From the NCBI RefSeq assembly GCF_004014775.2, contig NZ_CP042808.1:2012001-2076000 (forward strand): DNA of 64,000 nucleotides, given 5' to 3'. Origin of the DNA: Acetobacter oryzoeni (GTDB taxonomy: Bacteria; Pseudomonadota; Alphaproteobacteria; Acetobacterales; Acetobacteraceae). The position numbers and the translations under genes were made by a program. The first letter of the stretch is position 1; each line of letters starts with the position of its first letter. Below the pieces are notes generated by a model. It was not told the DNA's origin. It did not search any database and saw only the letters and a program-made list of their open reading frames with translations. This document shows positions 27,442-35,813 of this stretch, in pieces.

Positions 27442-27685
27442 GACGTGCGACTCCTTCAGCTTTGATTGCCGAAGGCACCTACTGATCAAAGCGCGCGCCT
27501 CCGGGGGTTGATCACCTGGCTGAAGTCAGGCCGAGGGTTTTTAGGCTTGCGCCCTGGACAGCGCCCACGCCCCCGGAGAAATTCTATTTGCGCGGATACC
27601 ACGTTACGTGCAGTCACCGCTTCAGCTACAAGGAGTGATCAAACTCCGCTGGTGAACCTGCCAAAACCCGATTCCTGTGTCAACA
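27442..27685. promoter_or_regulatory. Structured non-coding stretch between terL and the exported-protein gene
   Basis: No convincing gene is present. The stretch holds three TGATCA palindromes (27483, 27509, 27636), the last inside GGAGTGATCAAACTCC, and long-range arms CTCCGGGGG (27499-27507) and CCCCCGGAG (27570-27578). It may contain the promoter and operators of the exported-protein/capsid operon, or a packaging site; neither can be shown. Confidence 0.35.
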
Positions 27686-29320
27686 TCACAACGCGATCAC
27701 ATCGAAAAATAGTTCTTCCTCGGCGGGCTCACTTGCAGCCAAGCCTACGGCCACCACACTAGCAACCAGTGGGTCAATACGGCCTCTGGCACGCTGCTTA
27801 CTCAACTTGCGATTGCCCGCCGGGTCAGTATCCAAAGCCGCGTTCGATACAGCCCAGCGCAGCAATGGATTGCCGCCGTGTTGCAGCGTGCCTTGAAGAA
27901 CCACGGTTTCAAAAGCCGTTATGGCTGGTGACTGATCTTTGAAGCCCATGCCCACGGGTGACAACGGCAGGCTTATGCCCTCACGGTCTGCAACGGCCTC
28001 CAAGTCTTTCAGGTTCCACCTATCCAGCCCGATAGCAACCACATCCAGCCCTTCTATGGCTTGCGCAACCCACATCAGAAGCCATGCACGATCAATGGCA
28101 CGCCCTGGTATTGCTTCAATCAGACCAGCCGAAAGCCATTCCCGGTATGGTGCGTGATCTTCAGATTGCTTCACGTCCACCAGCTCACTTGGCAAGAATG
28201 CCTTGACGGTCAGTTTTCCGGTTTCCGGCCAATAGAAGCTAAAGGCCGTCAAGTCAGATGCGCCTGACGCCAGATCAAGCCCACAATAACACGGCCCTGC
28301 TGCTTCGGCCTCTCCCGCGCAGGCGTCCCAATCATCAGGACGCAAAAAACGCACGTCTGATGTCACCGGCTGGTTCAGGGTGTAAGCTCGAAAAGCTGCT
28401 TCCTGTGACGGCACGCGCATGGCCTGCATTGCCTGGGAGCGTATGTCCTCCACGCTGCGGAATGTGCCCAGCGCAGGGTTTGCCATGCGCCACGTTGCCT
28501 CAACCCACGGGTCTGCATCCATAGGCGCGGACCAGACAAAGGACTTGAACGTCCGATCTGGGAAGGTGCCATCTGCCACGCTGGCACCGTAACGTAAAAG
28601 CTCCTCAAGTGGGTTATCTGCATCTGGTGATCTGGTGGAAATGCCCAGCAGCAGGCTTTCCCTGTGCGCACCGCCGCCGGTCTTAAGTGCGTCAAACAGA
28701 TCACGGTCGCGCCACTGGGCAACCTCATCCGCAATCGCAAAGGTTGGTGAAAGGCCGTGTGCCTTACGAGCATCTGCTGACAGTGCCTTATAGACCGAGC
28801 CGGTCACGGCATCCTCTACGGTTTTATTGAAGGCCCGCACCACCAGACGCGCTGCAAGCTGGGGCTGTTCCAAGGCAAAGGCCACCATCTCATCAAACAC
28901 AATGGACGCCTGCCCGCGATCTGCGGCAGCACTCAACACCTGCCCACGTTTTACAGCTTCCGGCCCGCACAAATGGGCAAGCGCCAAAGCTGATGCCAGC
29001 CCTGTTTTACCGTTCTTCCTGCCCATGCTGATAACGCCGGTGCGCACAAAGCGCAGGCCGTTTTCATCGGTCTCATACAAGGCGCGGATGATATCTTTCT
29101 GCCACTCATCCAGCCGCATGGGCTGGCCTGCCAGAGCGCCACTGGTAATTGTCAGGCGTTCTATCCAGCAGATCAGCCTCTCTGCCCGCGTTTCTCCTAC
29201 CAGTGGAAGTTCACCGGTGCTTGCAACTTGGTCCCCACCGGGTGCATCACCAAAGAGCGGCAATGGTGCCGGGGTCTTTGTCTTTAAAACCGGTTTGGCA
29301 CCGGGTCCACGAAGGCCCAT
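27686..29320 (-). CDS. Phage terminase large subunit
   Basis: This 544-residue DNA-packaging motor has a Walker A-like segment VISMGRKNGKTGLASALALA, a Walker B FAIADEVAQW and a C-terminal RNase H-like nuclease with GLDLASGASDLTAF and LDRWNLKDL. It should cut and pump DNA into the prohead through the portal. The N-terminus MGLRGPGAKPVLK resembles the basic start common in P27-type small terminases. No separate small terminase gene was found in the element, so recognition may depend on this protein, the HNH protein or an unrecognised gene. Confidence 0.92.
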   Translation of the reverse strand: MGLRGPGAKPVLKTKTPAPLPLFGDAPGGDQVASTGELPLVGETRAERLICWIERLTITSGALAGQPMRLDEWQKDIIRALYETDENGLRFVRTGVISMGRKNGKTGLASALALAHLCGPEAVKRGQVLSAAADRGQASIVFDEMVAFALEQPQLAARLVVRAFNKTVEDAVTGSVYKALSADARKAHGLSPTFAIADEVAQWRDRDLFDALKTGGGAHRESLLLGISTRSPDADNPLEELLRYGASVADGTFPDRTFKSFVWSAPMDADPWVEATWRMANPALGTFRSVEDIRSQAMQAMRVPSQEAAFRAYTLNQPVTSDVRFLRPDDWDACAGEAEAAGPCYCGLDLASGASDLTAFSFYWPETGKLTVKAFLPSELVDVKQSEDHAPYREWLSAGLIEAIPGRAIDRAWLLMWVAQAIEGLDVVAIGLDRWNLKDLEAVADREGISLPLSPVGMGFKDQSPAITAFETVVLQGTLQHGGNPLLRWAVSNAALDTDPAGNRKLSKQRARGRIDPLVASVVAVGLAASEPAEEELFFDVIAL

Positions 29321-29396
29321 TTTTTAAAATCCCAATTTTGAACTAACTATTTTTTGACCCCCAGCACGGTCGAGAACCCCAAGCCCTGAGCGATTT

Positions 29397-29726
29397 TTAA
29401 GCCACATGAAAGCCGCGCCAAGGGTCAAGGTTTTCCAGCATGTCAGCCCATCCGCTAAGGCCAAAGCTGGTTGCGCCCACACCTTCGGTTTGGTCTTGGG
29501 TGATAGACCGATCACGCGCTGCCTGATGGTAGATGGCTGCTGCAATGTCCATCACTGTGCGGGTGATGGTCTGCGGCATCGGGTCAAGGGTGGTCACATC
29601 CTGCCCGCAATAATCGGATGCAATGCCCCATGCCTGATTTAAAGCCATTGCAACACGATTGGCATCTACGGTTTCAGATTGGGCGGTCAGATCAGCAATA
29701 AAAGTTGATGTCAGGTCTGTAGTCAT
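29397..29726 (-). CDS. Head-tail connector, gp6-like
   Basis: This 109-residue small protein starts at ATG 29726, overlapping the HNH stop by 4 bp (ATGA). The pattern of a short helical start, ALNQAWGIASDYCGQDV, a helix with TVMDIAAAIYHQAARDR and an end WADMLENLDPWRGF is that of gp6/adaptor proteins, which build the ring below the portal and prepare for tail joining. The assignment is by shape, not by a strict motif. In a satellite it would be the interface to helper tails. Confidence 0.65.
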   Translation of the reverse strand: MTTDLTSTFIADLTAQSETVDANRVAMALNQAWGIASDYCGQDVTTLDPMPQTITRTVMDIAAAIYHQAARDRSITQDQTEGVGATSFGLSGWADMLENLDPWRGFHVA

Positions 29727-29995
29727 GAATTCCACCAGTGGTTTGGGTCTACGGGCTGACCATTCGTGTTGCAGCCCTTGAGGTATGGTTCATTGCCGTG
29801 TCTGCGCATGTTGTGGTGCCGAATGCATAGACCACGCAGGTTTTCCAATGCGTCTGCACCGCCTTTGGAGCGCGGTATGATGTGGTCAGCCACTACAGCA
29901 CGGGCATTGCAGCCGGGTGTTGTGCAAATCCGGTCACGTTTCAGGCACGCAGCACGCAAGCGTTTCCAGAACGTGGTTTTGTAAAAGCTCGTCAT
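29723..29995 (-). CDS. HNH endonuclease
   Basis: This 90-residue protein contains C-T-T-P-G-C, VADHIIPRSKGGADALENLRGLCIRHHNMRR: the two Cys of the zinc-binding HNH variant, the catalytic His in DH, Asn in the middle and the final His pair. In HK97-like phages an HNH protein next to terminase genes is required for cos cleavage and packaging. The ATG at 29995 lies about 23 bp from the large inverted repeat at 30018-30138. Confidence 0.88.
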   Translation of the reverse strand: MTSFYKTTFWKRLRAACLKRDRICTTPGCNARAVVADHIIPRSKGGADALENLRGLCIRHHNMRRHGNEPYLKGCNTNGQPVDPNHWWNS

Positions 29996-30017
29996 TAGGC
30001 TGCTTTCTGCACCATGT

Positions 30018-30138
30018 AGGGACGCAGTGACGCACAGGGACGCACTTTTCTATAGAAGGGTATGTCCGTGCGTAGGTGTGCGCGCACACGCATGGGCGCT
30101 CTATAAGAAAGTGCGTCCCTGTGCGTCACTGCGTCCCT
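30018..30138. repeat. Iteron-rich 31-bp inverted repeat, candidate replication origin
   Basis: Two perfect 31-bp arms (30018-30048 and 30108-30138) flank a 59-bp spacer. Each arm has three copies of GACGCA (30021, 30029, 30039; complements at 30112, 30122, 30130). The spacer holds the palindromes TTCTATAGAA (30048-30057) and GTGTGCGCGCACAC (30076-30089). It lies 14 bp after the primase-helicase stop. In SaPIs the origin is made of iterons next to rep/pri, so an origin is the leading reading; a packaging site or a terminator is possible. Confidence 0.6.
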
Positions 30139-30152
30139 GTTTGATGTGTAAT

Positions 30153-32180
30153 TCATACCATTTTTTCCCACAATCGAACGCCACCAGTCCCGCGAACAGT
30201 GCCACGTTTCCAGCCAAGGCGTTCCATAATTTTGGCAATTCGGCGTTGGTCTGCTGTGCCTATCTTCTTGTTTTCAAAGAATAAGCAGTCATGAGCCACC
30301 TGATGGATGGTGACTTTATTTCGGCCAATCAAATGGTTTGCAATCAAGCCTTCCCATTCATCCTGCTCAAAACGTGCTTCTTGCTCTGGTTTGATGAAAA
30401 ACTTCTCAAAACTGGCATCTGGCCACCATTGCGCACCATGCCGAAACGCATGAACAGCCTCGGCAAGTATCTGGTCACGATCAGCCGCCAGATCATCAAT
30501 GGAAATTTCGCCTATCTTCACGGGCCAATATCGGCGTCCGCCTGTCTCATCAGACAGGTAGACGGATTTATTGGTGGTTCCGACAAACAGACATTGCCTT
30601 GGCTCTATCACCTCACACCGGCCGAATGGTGGCCTGAAGCGTTCTGTTGTTCGTGTGATGAAATGCTTGAGCATTTCGTTTTCGGCTTTGCCTAAGGCTG
30701 AAAGCTCTGCAATTTCCAGCAGCCATTTGCCGCGCAGATGCATTTGCACATCTTTGCCGGTTTTCAGGTCTGGCATACCATCAGAATACCATTCACCACC
30801 TAGAATGGCGCAGGCTGTAGACTTTTTTGCACCCTGTTCGCCTTCCAGCACCATCATGTAGTCTGCCTTGCATCCGGGTTTGAAGATGCGAGCAACCATT
30901 GCAATCAGGAACATGCGGCCAATACCGGCATGGTATTCTGACATTTCCGCACCAAGGTAATCTGTCAGCCACGTATCAAGTCTGGGTATTTTGTCCCATT
31001 GCAGGCCGTTCAGATAATCACGCACAGGATGGTAGGCGCGTTCTACGGCTACACATCTGACAGCTTGGTGCATGATTTCGCTGCTAACACGGCGCAAACC
31101 GGCAATCTGCAAGCGTTCCTGAACGTGCGTTACATCTTCATCCGTGATCGGACGTGGCGTGAACGGCTCCGCCTGCGGGCCGAGTGGTTGTGCCAAGTAT
31201 GGCAGGCAGACCATCTGGTTGTATGCGAATTTCCCTGAATATGCAGGGTCTGCACGCAAAGCCAGAAGCACATTTGCTACGTTGGGAATCGGCTGCCCGC
31301 GATCATCACGCAAGCACATTTCCAGCCAATCTGGTGAGAGAATTTCCTTGGGTTCCACATCGGCAGCATCATAATCTGGCGCTGCTTCTGCAAGTGCTGC
31401 CAGTTCTTGCGCACCGTGTCCGGCCTCTAACCAGTCGAATACATCACCTTTTGCTGGCAAATCTGGCAATGTGAGGATGCGCACACGCTTGGCCTTGCCA
31501 TGCAATGCTTTGGCGACTCGGTTTGCATGATCTTTGCCGGGTGCATCATTGTCCGGCAGGATGACTACATCTGCACCGCGCAAGCTGCTGGAATAATCTG
31601 CACGCCATTTTCCTGCACCGCCGGGACTACATGTTGCCGCAAAGCCATATTCAGCCATGCGTAAGGCTGATTTTTCGCCTTCTACAACATAGATCGGCTG
31701 ACCTGCCTGCATGGCTTGCTGGATTTCCGGCAAACGATACAAGACACGCCGCACGCCTTTGGTTTGCCAAGACCATTTGCCGCCTTCCAGTGGCCTGCGC
31801 TGGCGAAAGTCCTTCGGCTCCATCCGGCAGACCTGAAAAAGCAGTTCACCATCCTCGCTCACATAATCGTAAGTCTGGACAATCTGGCCTTTCTGGGTCG
31901 GTTTGCGTTCTAATTTTTCAAGGTATCCGTGGTCTTGCAGCCACTTAATGGCTTCTGCCTTGGGCACACGCTGTTCACGCATGACCAAAGCAACAACACC
32001 GCCACCTTCGCCGGTTTCATTGTCAAACCACGTTCCCTTGCTCACATCGAGACAGAACGAACCACGACTTCCCCAGCGCCATTCTGTTTTTATGGACTGG
32101 CTTTTGTTGGGTTCGCCAAGCAAGCGCCGCGCAACATCGCTAGCACACGCTTTGAAGGCAGTATTCCCGGCGTCACTCAT
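30153..32180 (-). CDS. Toprim primase / VapE-type helicase (Pri-Rep)
   Basis: The protein has 675 residues from ATG 32180; the frame continues to 32219 but MSDAGNTAF is the better start. The N-terminal half carries a Toprim-like domain with YVVEGEKSALRM and VVILPDNDAPGKDHA. The C-terminal half is a virulence-associated E (VapE) ATPase with LEGEQGAKKSTACAILGG as Walker A and EIAELSALGKAENEMLKHF after it. Such fusions replicate phage satellites and small prophages. It is the first gene of the element from the right end, and the iteron repeat directly follows it. Confidence 0.9.
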   Translation of the reverse strand: MSDAGNTAFKACASDVARRLLGEPNKSQSIKTEWRWGSRGSFCLDVSKGTWFDNETGEGGGVVALVMREQRVPKAEAIKWLQDHGYLEKLERKPTQKGQIVQTYDYVSEDGELLFQVCRMEPKDFRQRRPLEGGKWSWQTKGVRRVLYRLPEIQQAMQAGQPIYVVEGEKSALRMAEYGFAATCSPGGAGKWRADYSSSLRGADVVILPDNDAPGKDHANRVAKALHGKAKRVRILTLPDLPAKGDVFDWLEAGHGAQELAALAEAAPDYDAADVEPKEILSPDWLEMCLRDDRGQPIPNVANVLLALRADPAYSGKFAYNQMVCLPYLAQPLGPQAEPFTPRPITDEDVTHVQERLQIAGLRRVSSEIMHQAVRCVAVERAYHPVRDYLNGLQWDKIPRLDTWLTDYLGAEMSEYHAGIGRMFLIAMVARIFKPGCKADYMMVLEGEQGAKKSTACAILGGEWYSDGMPDLKTGKDVQMHLRGKWLLEIAELSALGKAENEMLKHFITRTTERFRPPFGRCEVIEPRQCLFVGTTNKSVYLSDETGGRRYWPVKIGEISIDDLAADRDQILAEAVHAFRHGAQWWPDASFEKFFIKPEQEARFEQDEWEGLIANHLIGRNKVTIHQVAHDCLFFENKKIGTADQRRIAKIMERLGWKRGTVRGTGGVRLWEKMV

Positions 32181-32295
32181 AGAGTCGCACCGTGCCGAAT
32201 TTGTGGGACAGAACCCCAAAAAAACGCTATAAAAAAGTGGCAGAGGCTTTTACCCACCGCGCTGTAACTATTTGTTTTTATTGGGGGTAGAAATG

Positions 32296-32312
32296 CCGCC
32301 CTTGGGCACCAT
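32296..32312. repeat. attR core (17 bp)
   Basis: An exact second copy of CCGCCCTTGGGCACCAT found at the end of tRNA-Phe. It marks the right end of the element. Confidence 0.9.
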
Positions 32313-32524
32313 TTAACGGTAAAACCGTTCTCCCCCTAAAAATTTAATAATGCTGCAATTAAGTGGCTTTCTATCCATTATCTTAATATGCGCGCAAAAT
32401 GCGTAGCACCTCATGCGCCCTGTTCTCCCTTTTTGCGCGGCTATGTAACCGTTTTCCCCCTTATTTGTAGCCACAAAGCCTTTCTTCCGCCCTGATTGTT
32501 CGAAATAAAGAAAGCATATTCTTT

Positions 32525-32565
32525 CAACCTCCTTAGGTTGAGAAGATAGGCTATCCGTGTATAGT
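32525..32565 (+). promoter_or_regulatory. Promoter with palindrome for the cytochrome c gene
   Basis: TTGAGA (32538-32543) and TATAGT (32560-32565) are 16 bp apart and 35 bp before the start codon. The palindrome CAACCT-CCTT-AGGTTG (32525-32540) overlaps the -35 box and may be an operator. A good ribosome site CAGGAG precedes the ATG. Confidence 0.5.
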
Positions 32566-32599
32566 CATTTCATTATCGAACAGTTTTCAGGAGTATTTT

Positions 32600-33070
32600 A
32601 TGAAAAAGACCGTTCTCGCTCTGCTAGCAGCTGTTACCGGGGGCGTAGGCTTTTCCGGTGCGGCGCATGCAGCGGCAGATGGCGCACAGCTTTATGCAAC
32701 GCACTGTGCCATGTGCCACCAGAGCAGCGGCGATGGCGTTCCTGGGCAGTTTCCTCCCCTGAAAGGACGCATTGACAAAATTGCGGCTTCTCCTGAAGGC
32801 AAAACCTACGTGACGCACGTACTGCTGAACGGCCTTGCTGGCAGCCTGAAGGCAGCTGGTGGTTCCTACATGGGGTACATGCCTTCCATGTCATCCATGT
32901 CTGATGAAGAAATTGCCGCTCTGCTGACTTATGTTTCTTCCCTGAGTGGCGCGGCTTCTACGCCCACCTTCTCGGCTGATGATATTAAAAAGGAACGCGC
33001 TACACCGCTGCAGCCGGGTGTTGTGCTGGAAGAGCGTGAAAAGCTGAATGCTGCTCACCCTCTGCCATAA
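32600..33070 (+). CDS. Periplasmic class I cytochrome c (monohaem)
   Basis: This 156-residue protein has a cleavable signal peptide (MKKTVLALLAAVTGGVGFSG, cleavage near AHA-A). The mature protein has one haem site CAMCH, a distal Met in GYMPSMSSM and the helix DEEIAALLTYVSS. It should carry electrons between periplasmic dehydrogenases and a terminal oxidase. In acetic acid bacteria similar small cytochromes accompany membrane alcohol and aldehyde dehydrogenases; the partner is not fixed by this window. It is a single gene with its own promoter and terminator. Confidence 0.88.
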   Translation: MKKTVLALLAAVTGGVGFSGAAHAAADGAQLYATHCAMCHQSSGDGVPGQFPPLKGRIDKIAASPEGKTYVTHVLLNGLAGSLKAAGGSYMGYMPSMSSMSDEEIAALLTYVSSLSGAASTPTFSADDIKKERATPLQPGVVLEEREKLNAAHPLP

Positions 33071-33078
33071 ATGAAACA

Positions 33079-33114
33079 AGAGCCAGTCATTGCTATAAAT
33101 GGCTGGCTCTTTTT
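33079..33114 (+). terminator. Terminator of the cytochrome c gene
   Basis: AGAGCCAGTCATT (33079-33091) pairs with AATGGCTGGCTCT (33098-33110) with one G-T pair and a 6-nt loop, then TTTT. A classic intrinsic terminator 8 bp after the stop. Confidence 0.88.
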
Positions 33115-33139
33115 AATTCTCTTTAATTTTTAAAAATAT

Positions 33140-33358
33140 TTAGCCGCTAACGTCTGGATTGCCTTCGGTAGCATCTACTGTGCCTGCTCTCTTTCGGCGT
33201 CCATCTACAGCTTCTGCAATTTCAGACACCAGATCCAGATATTTCTCCCGATCAGTTTCTACAGAAGAACCAAACTGATTGAGCAAGGCGAGAATCAGGT
33301 CCTCCCGTGTTGCATGTTTTTTCTCCCTCCGTGGGGAAAAGTGCTTTTTACCGGACAT
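33140..33358 (-). CDS. Small hypothetical protein (72 aa)
   Basis: This small, charged protein starts MSGKKHFSPRREKKHATRED and continues LILALLNQFGSSVETDREKYLDLVSEIAEAVDGRRKRAG. The middle is likely helical; there is no signal peptide or known motif. The gene lies 48 bp after the SDR stop on the same strand and may be read with it. Its frame is intact and shows normal codon use, so I keep it as a probable gene. Confidence 0.5.
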   Translation of the reverse strand: MSGKKHFSPRREKKHATREDLILALLNQFGSSVETDREKYLDLVSEIAEAVDGRRKRAGTVDATEGNPDVSG

Positions 33359-33406
33359 GAAATTTCACTCCTTTACACCTGCATGCAGCTGCATGTGCTG
33401 CTTTGC

Positions 33407-34168
33407 TTATTGTGCAGTGTAACCACCATCAATCACCAGTTCACTTCCGGTAACAAATTTGGATTCATCCGAGGCAAGATACAAAATACCATAAGCAATA
33501 TCGTTGGGCTCACCCAAATGGCCAATGGGGTGCAGATCCACCAGTTTTTGGCGGGCAGCGGCATCTTCCTTGGTGAGACCGGCCACCATTGGTGTCCAGA
33601 TATAACCGGGGTGCACTGAATTGACGCGAATCTTGTAACCAGATTTGGCACAATGTAGAGCCGCAGATTTTGTAAACAGCCTTACCCCACCTTTACTGGC
33701 ATTATAAGCAGCCAATGTTGGATCCCCAACCAAGCCTTCAATAGAAGACAGATTGACAATAGACCCACCACCAGACTTCTTCATGGCCTCAATAGCCACC
33801 TGTGTGCCCAGAAATACGCCATCCAGATTGATGGACTGAACGCGCCGCCAATCTTCCAGAGATGTACTTTCCACACTGCCAGAATACGCAATGCCTGCAT
33901 TGTTCACTGCAATATCCAGCCGCCCATAAAGCTTGAGCGTCTGCTCAATAGCAGCCTTCCATGCAGCCTCATCCGTTACATTCAATTTGACAAATACGGC
34001 TTCACCACCTGCTGCCTTAATTTCTGCAACGGCTTTCTGCCCGTCTTCTTCTTTCAGGTCACCAATAACAACCTTAGCGCCTTCCTTGGCCAAAAGCTGT
34101 GCGGTTGCCTTGCCTATGCCGTTAGCGGCGCCAGAAACAATAGCCACCTTGCCTGCCACACGTGCCAT
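33407..34168 (-). CDS. SDR-family oxidoreductase ((R)-alcohol dehydrogenase-like)
   Basis: Classical short-chain dehydrogenase of 253 residues from MARVAGKVAIVSGAANGIG; a longer frame to 34237 adds a non-family tail. The motifs SGAANGIG (cofactor loop), NNAG, the catalytic Ser in LSSIEG and YNASKGG are in place. The C-terminus DGGYTAQ is the ending known from (R)-specific alcohol dehydrogenases of the Lactobacillus type, so reduction of ketones or oxidation of secondary alcohols is likely. Cofactor choice is not clear from the sequence. An aldehyde dehydrogenase gene lies upstream on the same strand, about 190 bp away. Confidence 0.85.
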   Translation of the reverse strand: MARVAGKVAIVSGAANGIGKATAQLLAKEGAKVVIGDLKEEDGQKAVAEIKAAGGEAVFVKLNVTDEAAWKAAIEQTLKLYGRLDIAVNNAGIAYSGSVESTSLEDWRRVQSINLDGVFLGTQVAIEAMKKSGGGSIVNLSSIEGLVGDPTLAAYNASKGGVRLFTKSAALHCAKSGYKIRVNSVHPGYIWTPMVAGLTKEDAAARQKLVDLHPIGHLGEPNDIAYGILYLASDESKFVTGSELVIDGGYTAQ

Positions 34169-34361
34169 AATACTTTTCCCCCATTTATGCATTCTGTTGC
34201 ATTGCATGCTGATCCCAGCCTGAATCAGATATCCCAACCATGACCTGCATCAATTCTTGCAAATGTGTATTTTGGAGCATCTCAAAATGCCCCAAAGATT
34301 GGGACAAACTTCTGCCCTGAACATAATGTGCCAGGACAATGATAGTTTCTTTCCGAGCCGT

Positions 34362-35813
34362 TCACTGCTTTTTTGAGTCTGCCCCGTACCCAATAATTGC
34401 TTTGGTTTCCAGAAACTCTGCAATTCCAAAGCGGCTGCATTCACGACCATTGCCAGACAGACCATAGCCACCAAACGGGGCCTTTACGGTCCACGCTGCA
34501 CCATTAAGGGTAACTGTGCCGGCCCGGAGTTTGCGCGCAACCCGGCGCGCACGCTCCTCGCTGCCTGATTGCACATATGCCGCCAAACCATATGGCGTGC
34601 CATTTGCCAGCCGGATGGCATCATCTTCATCCGCATACCCCATGATGCACAAAACCGGACCGAAGATTTCTTCCTGCGCAATCACCATATCCGATGTCAC
34701 GTGACCAAACACGGTTGGGCGCACGTAATAGCCTTGCGCAAGCCCTTCTGGGCGCCCTACCCCGCCAGCAGCCAGAATGGCTCCTTGAGCCGTGCCTTCT
34801 TCAATCAATGCCTGAATACGCTTAAACTGGCTGGCACTTACAACGGGGCCAAGCTCTGTCATGCTATCAGCCGGATCGCCCACACGCAGGCCATTCGCAA
34901 CTTTAGCAGCAATATCCATGGCCTTTTCCATCAGCTCATGCGGCACCAACATGCGGGTTGGTGCATCACAGGACTGGCCAGAGTTTCCAAAACAGTCTTG
35001 GGCACCTCGTTCTACTGCATCTGCAAAATCCGTATCAGGGAAAATAATATTGGCAGATTTGCCGCCCAGTTCCTGCAAAACACGTTTAACAGTAGGCGCT
35101 GCGGCCTGCGCCACGGCAATACCTGCCTGTGTTGACCCGGTAAAAGACACCACATTGACCAACGGATGACTTGCCAAGGCTTCTCCGGCCACAGGGCCAT
35201 CACCCTGCACCATGTTATATACACCAGCGGGCAGACCTGCTTCATGCAGGATTTCTGTAAATATAATGGCAGATAAAGGTGCAATTTCACTGGGTTTGAG
35301 CACAACAGTGCATCCGGCAGCCAAGGCAGGCATAACCTTGCAGGCTATCTGGTTCATGGGCCAGTTCCATGGCGTAATCAGCCCGGCAACACCTATTGGT
35401 TCATGAGCGATAAGAATATCATCCTCACATTCCTCAAACTTGTAGTGGCGCAAGGCATCTAGCGTTTCTTCTATATGCGCCAAGCCTGCCGGTGTCTGAC
35501 TTTCCCGCGCGAGAGTGATGGGAGCCCCCATTTCCAGAGAGATCGCCCGCGACATCTCTTCCGCTCTGCGCTGATAGAGAGAGGGAATACGGCCTAGAAC
35601 CTCTAGCCGTTCTGCACGCGTTGTGGTGCTCCATGCCTCAAATGCCGCATGAGCAGCCTCAATAGCCCGATTCACATCCTGCGCGTGGGCCAATGCAATA
35701 CGGCCACATGGCTTCTCTGTTGCTGGGTTGATAATGTCTTTTTGATCTTGAGCAGATGGGGAAACCCACTGCCCATTGATAAAAAATCTTTCAGAATTTT
35801 CTAAACAATCCAT
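34362..35813 (-). CDS. NAD(P)-dependent aldehyde dehydrogenase
   Basis: This 483-residue cytoplasmic enzyme oxidises aldehydes to acids. The cofactor-binding segment PWNWPMNQIACKVMPAL, the Glu of LQELGGKSANIIF and the catalytic Cys in GNSGQSCDAPTR are all present, and the end is GGYGLSGNGRECSRFGIAEFLE. The exact substrate is unclear. It is followed by the SDR gene on the same strand, so an alcohol-to-acid route is plausible but not shown. The upstream region to dld (35814-36067, 254 bp) holds both promoters; nothing else is seen there. Confidence 0.9.
   Translation of the reverse strand: MDCLENSERFFINGQWVSPSAQDQKDIINPATEKPCGRIALAHAQDVNRAIEAAHAAFEAWSTTTRAERLEVLGRIPSLYQRRAEEMSRAISLEMGAPITLARESQTPAGLAHIEETLDALRHYKFEECEDDILIAHEPIGVAGLITPWNWPMNQIACKVMPALAAGCTVVLKPSEIAPLSAIIFTEILHEAGLPAGVYNMVQGDGPVAGEALASHPLVNVVSFTGSTQAGIAVAQAAAPTVKRVLQELGGKSANIIFPDTDFADAVERGAQDCFGNSGQSCDAPTRMLVPHELMEKAMDIAAKVANGLRVGDPADSMTELGPVVSASQFKRIQALIEEGTAQGAILAAGGVGRPEGLAQGYYVRPTVFGHVTSDMVIAQEEIFGPVLCIMGYADEDDAIRLANGTPYGLAAYVQSGSEERARRVARKLRAGTVTLNGAAWTVKAPFGGYGLSGNGRECSRFGIAEFLETKAIIGYGADSKKQ

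Larger units (their letters stand above)
21430..32312 (-). mobile_element. Integrated capsid-forming phage satellite (cf-PICI-like), about 10.9 kb
   Basis: The element lies between two copies of a 17-bp repeat, one being the tRNA-Phe 3' end. All recognised genes are on the minus strand, in transcription order: primase-helicase, HNH nuclease, head-tail connector, large terminase, an exported protein, an HTH-like protein, a 50-residue protein, capsid, protease, portal, AlpA-like regulator, integrase. Genes for tail, tape measure, baseplate, lysis and a C1-type repressor are absent. The set of replication plus complete head module without tails is the published hallmark of capsid-forming phage-inducible islands. 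A degraded prophage is the alternative, but the intact, overlapping frames argue against decay. Confidence 0.8.
32181..32599. other. Right end of the element and host sequence before the cytochrome c gene
   Basis: The stretch holds the promoter region of the primase gene, the TAG at 32268-32270 that would end the circular-form integrase, the right attachment core, a small hairpin AACGGT-AAA-ACCGTT just after it, about 200 bp of AT-rich host DNA with no gene I can see, and the promoter of the cytochrome c gene. Confidence 0.6.
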
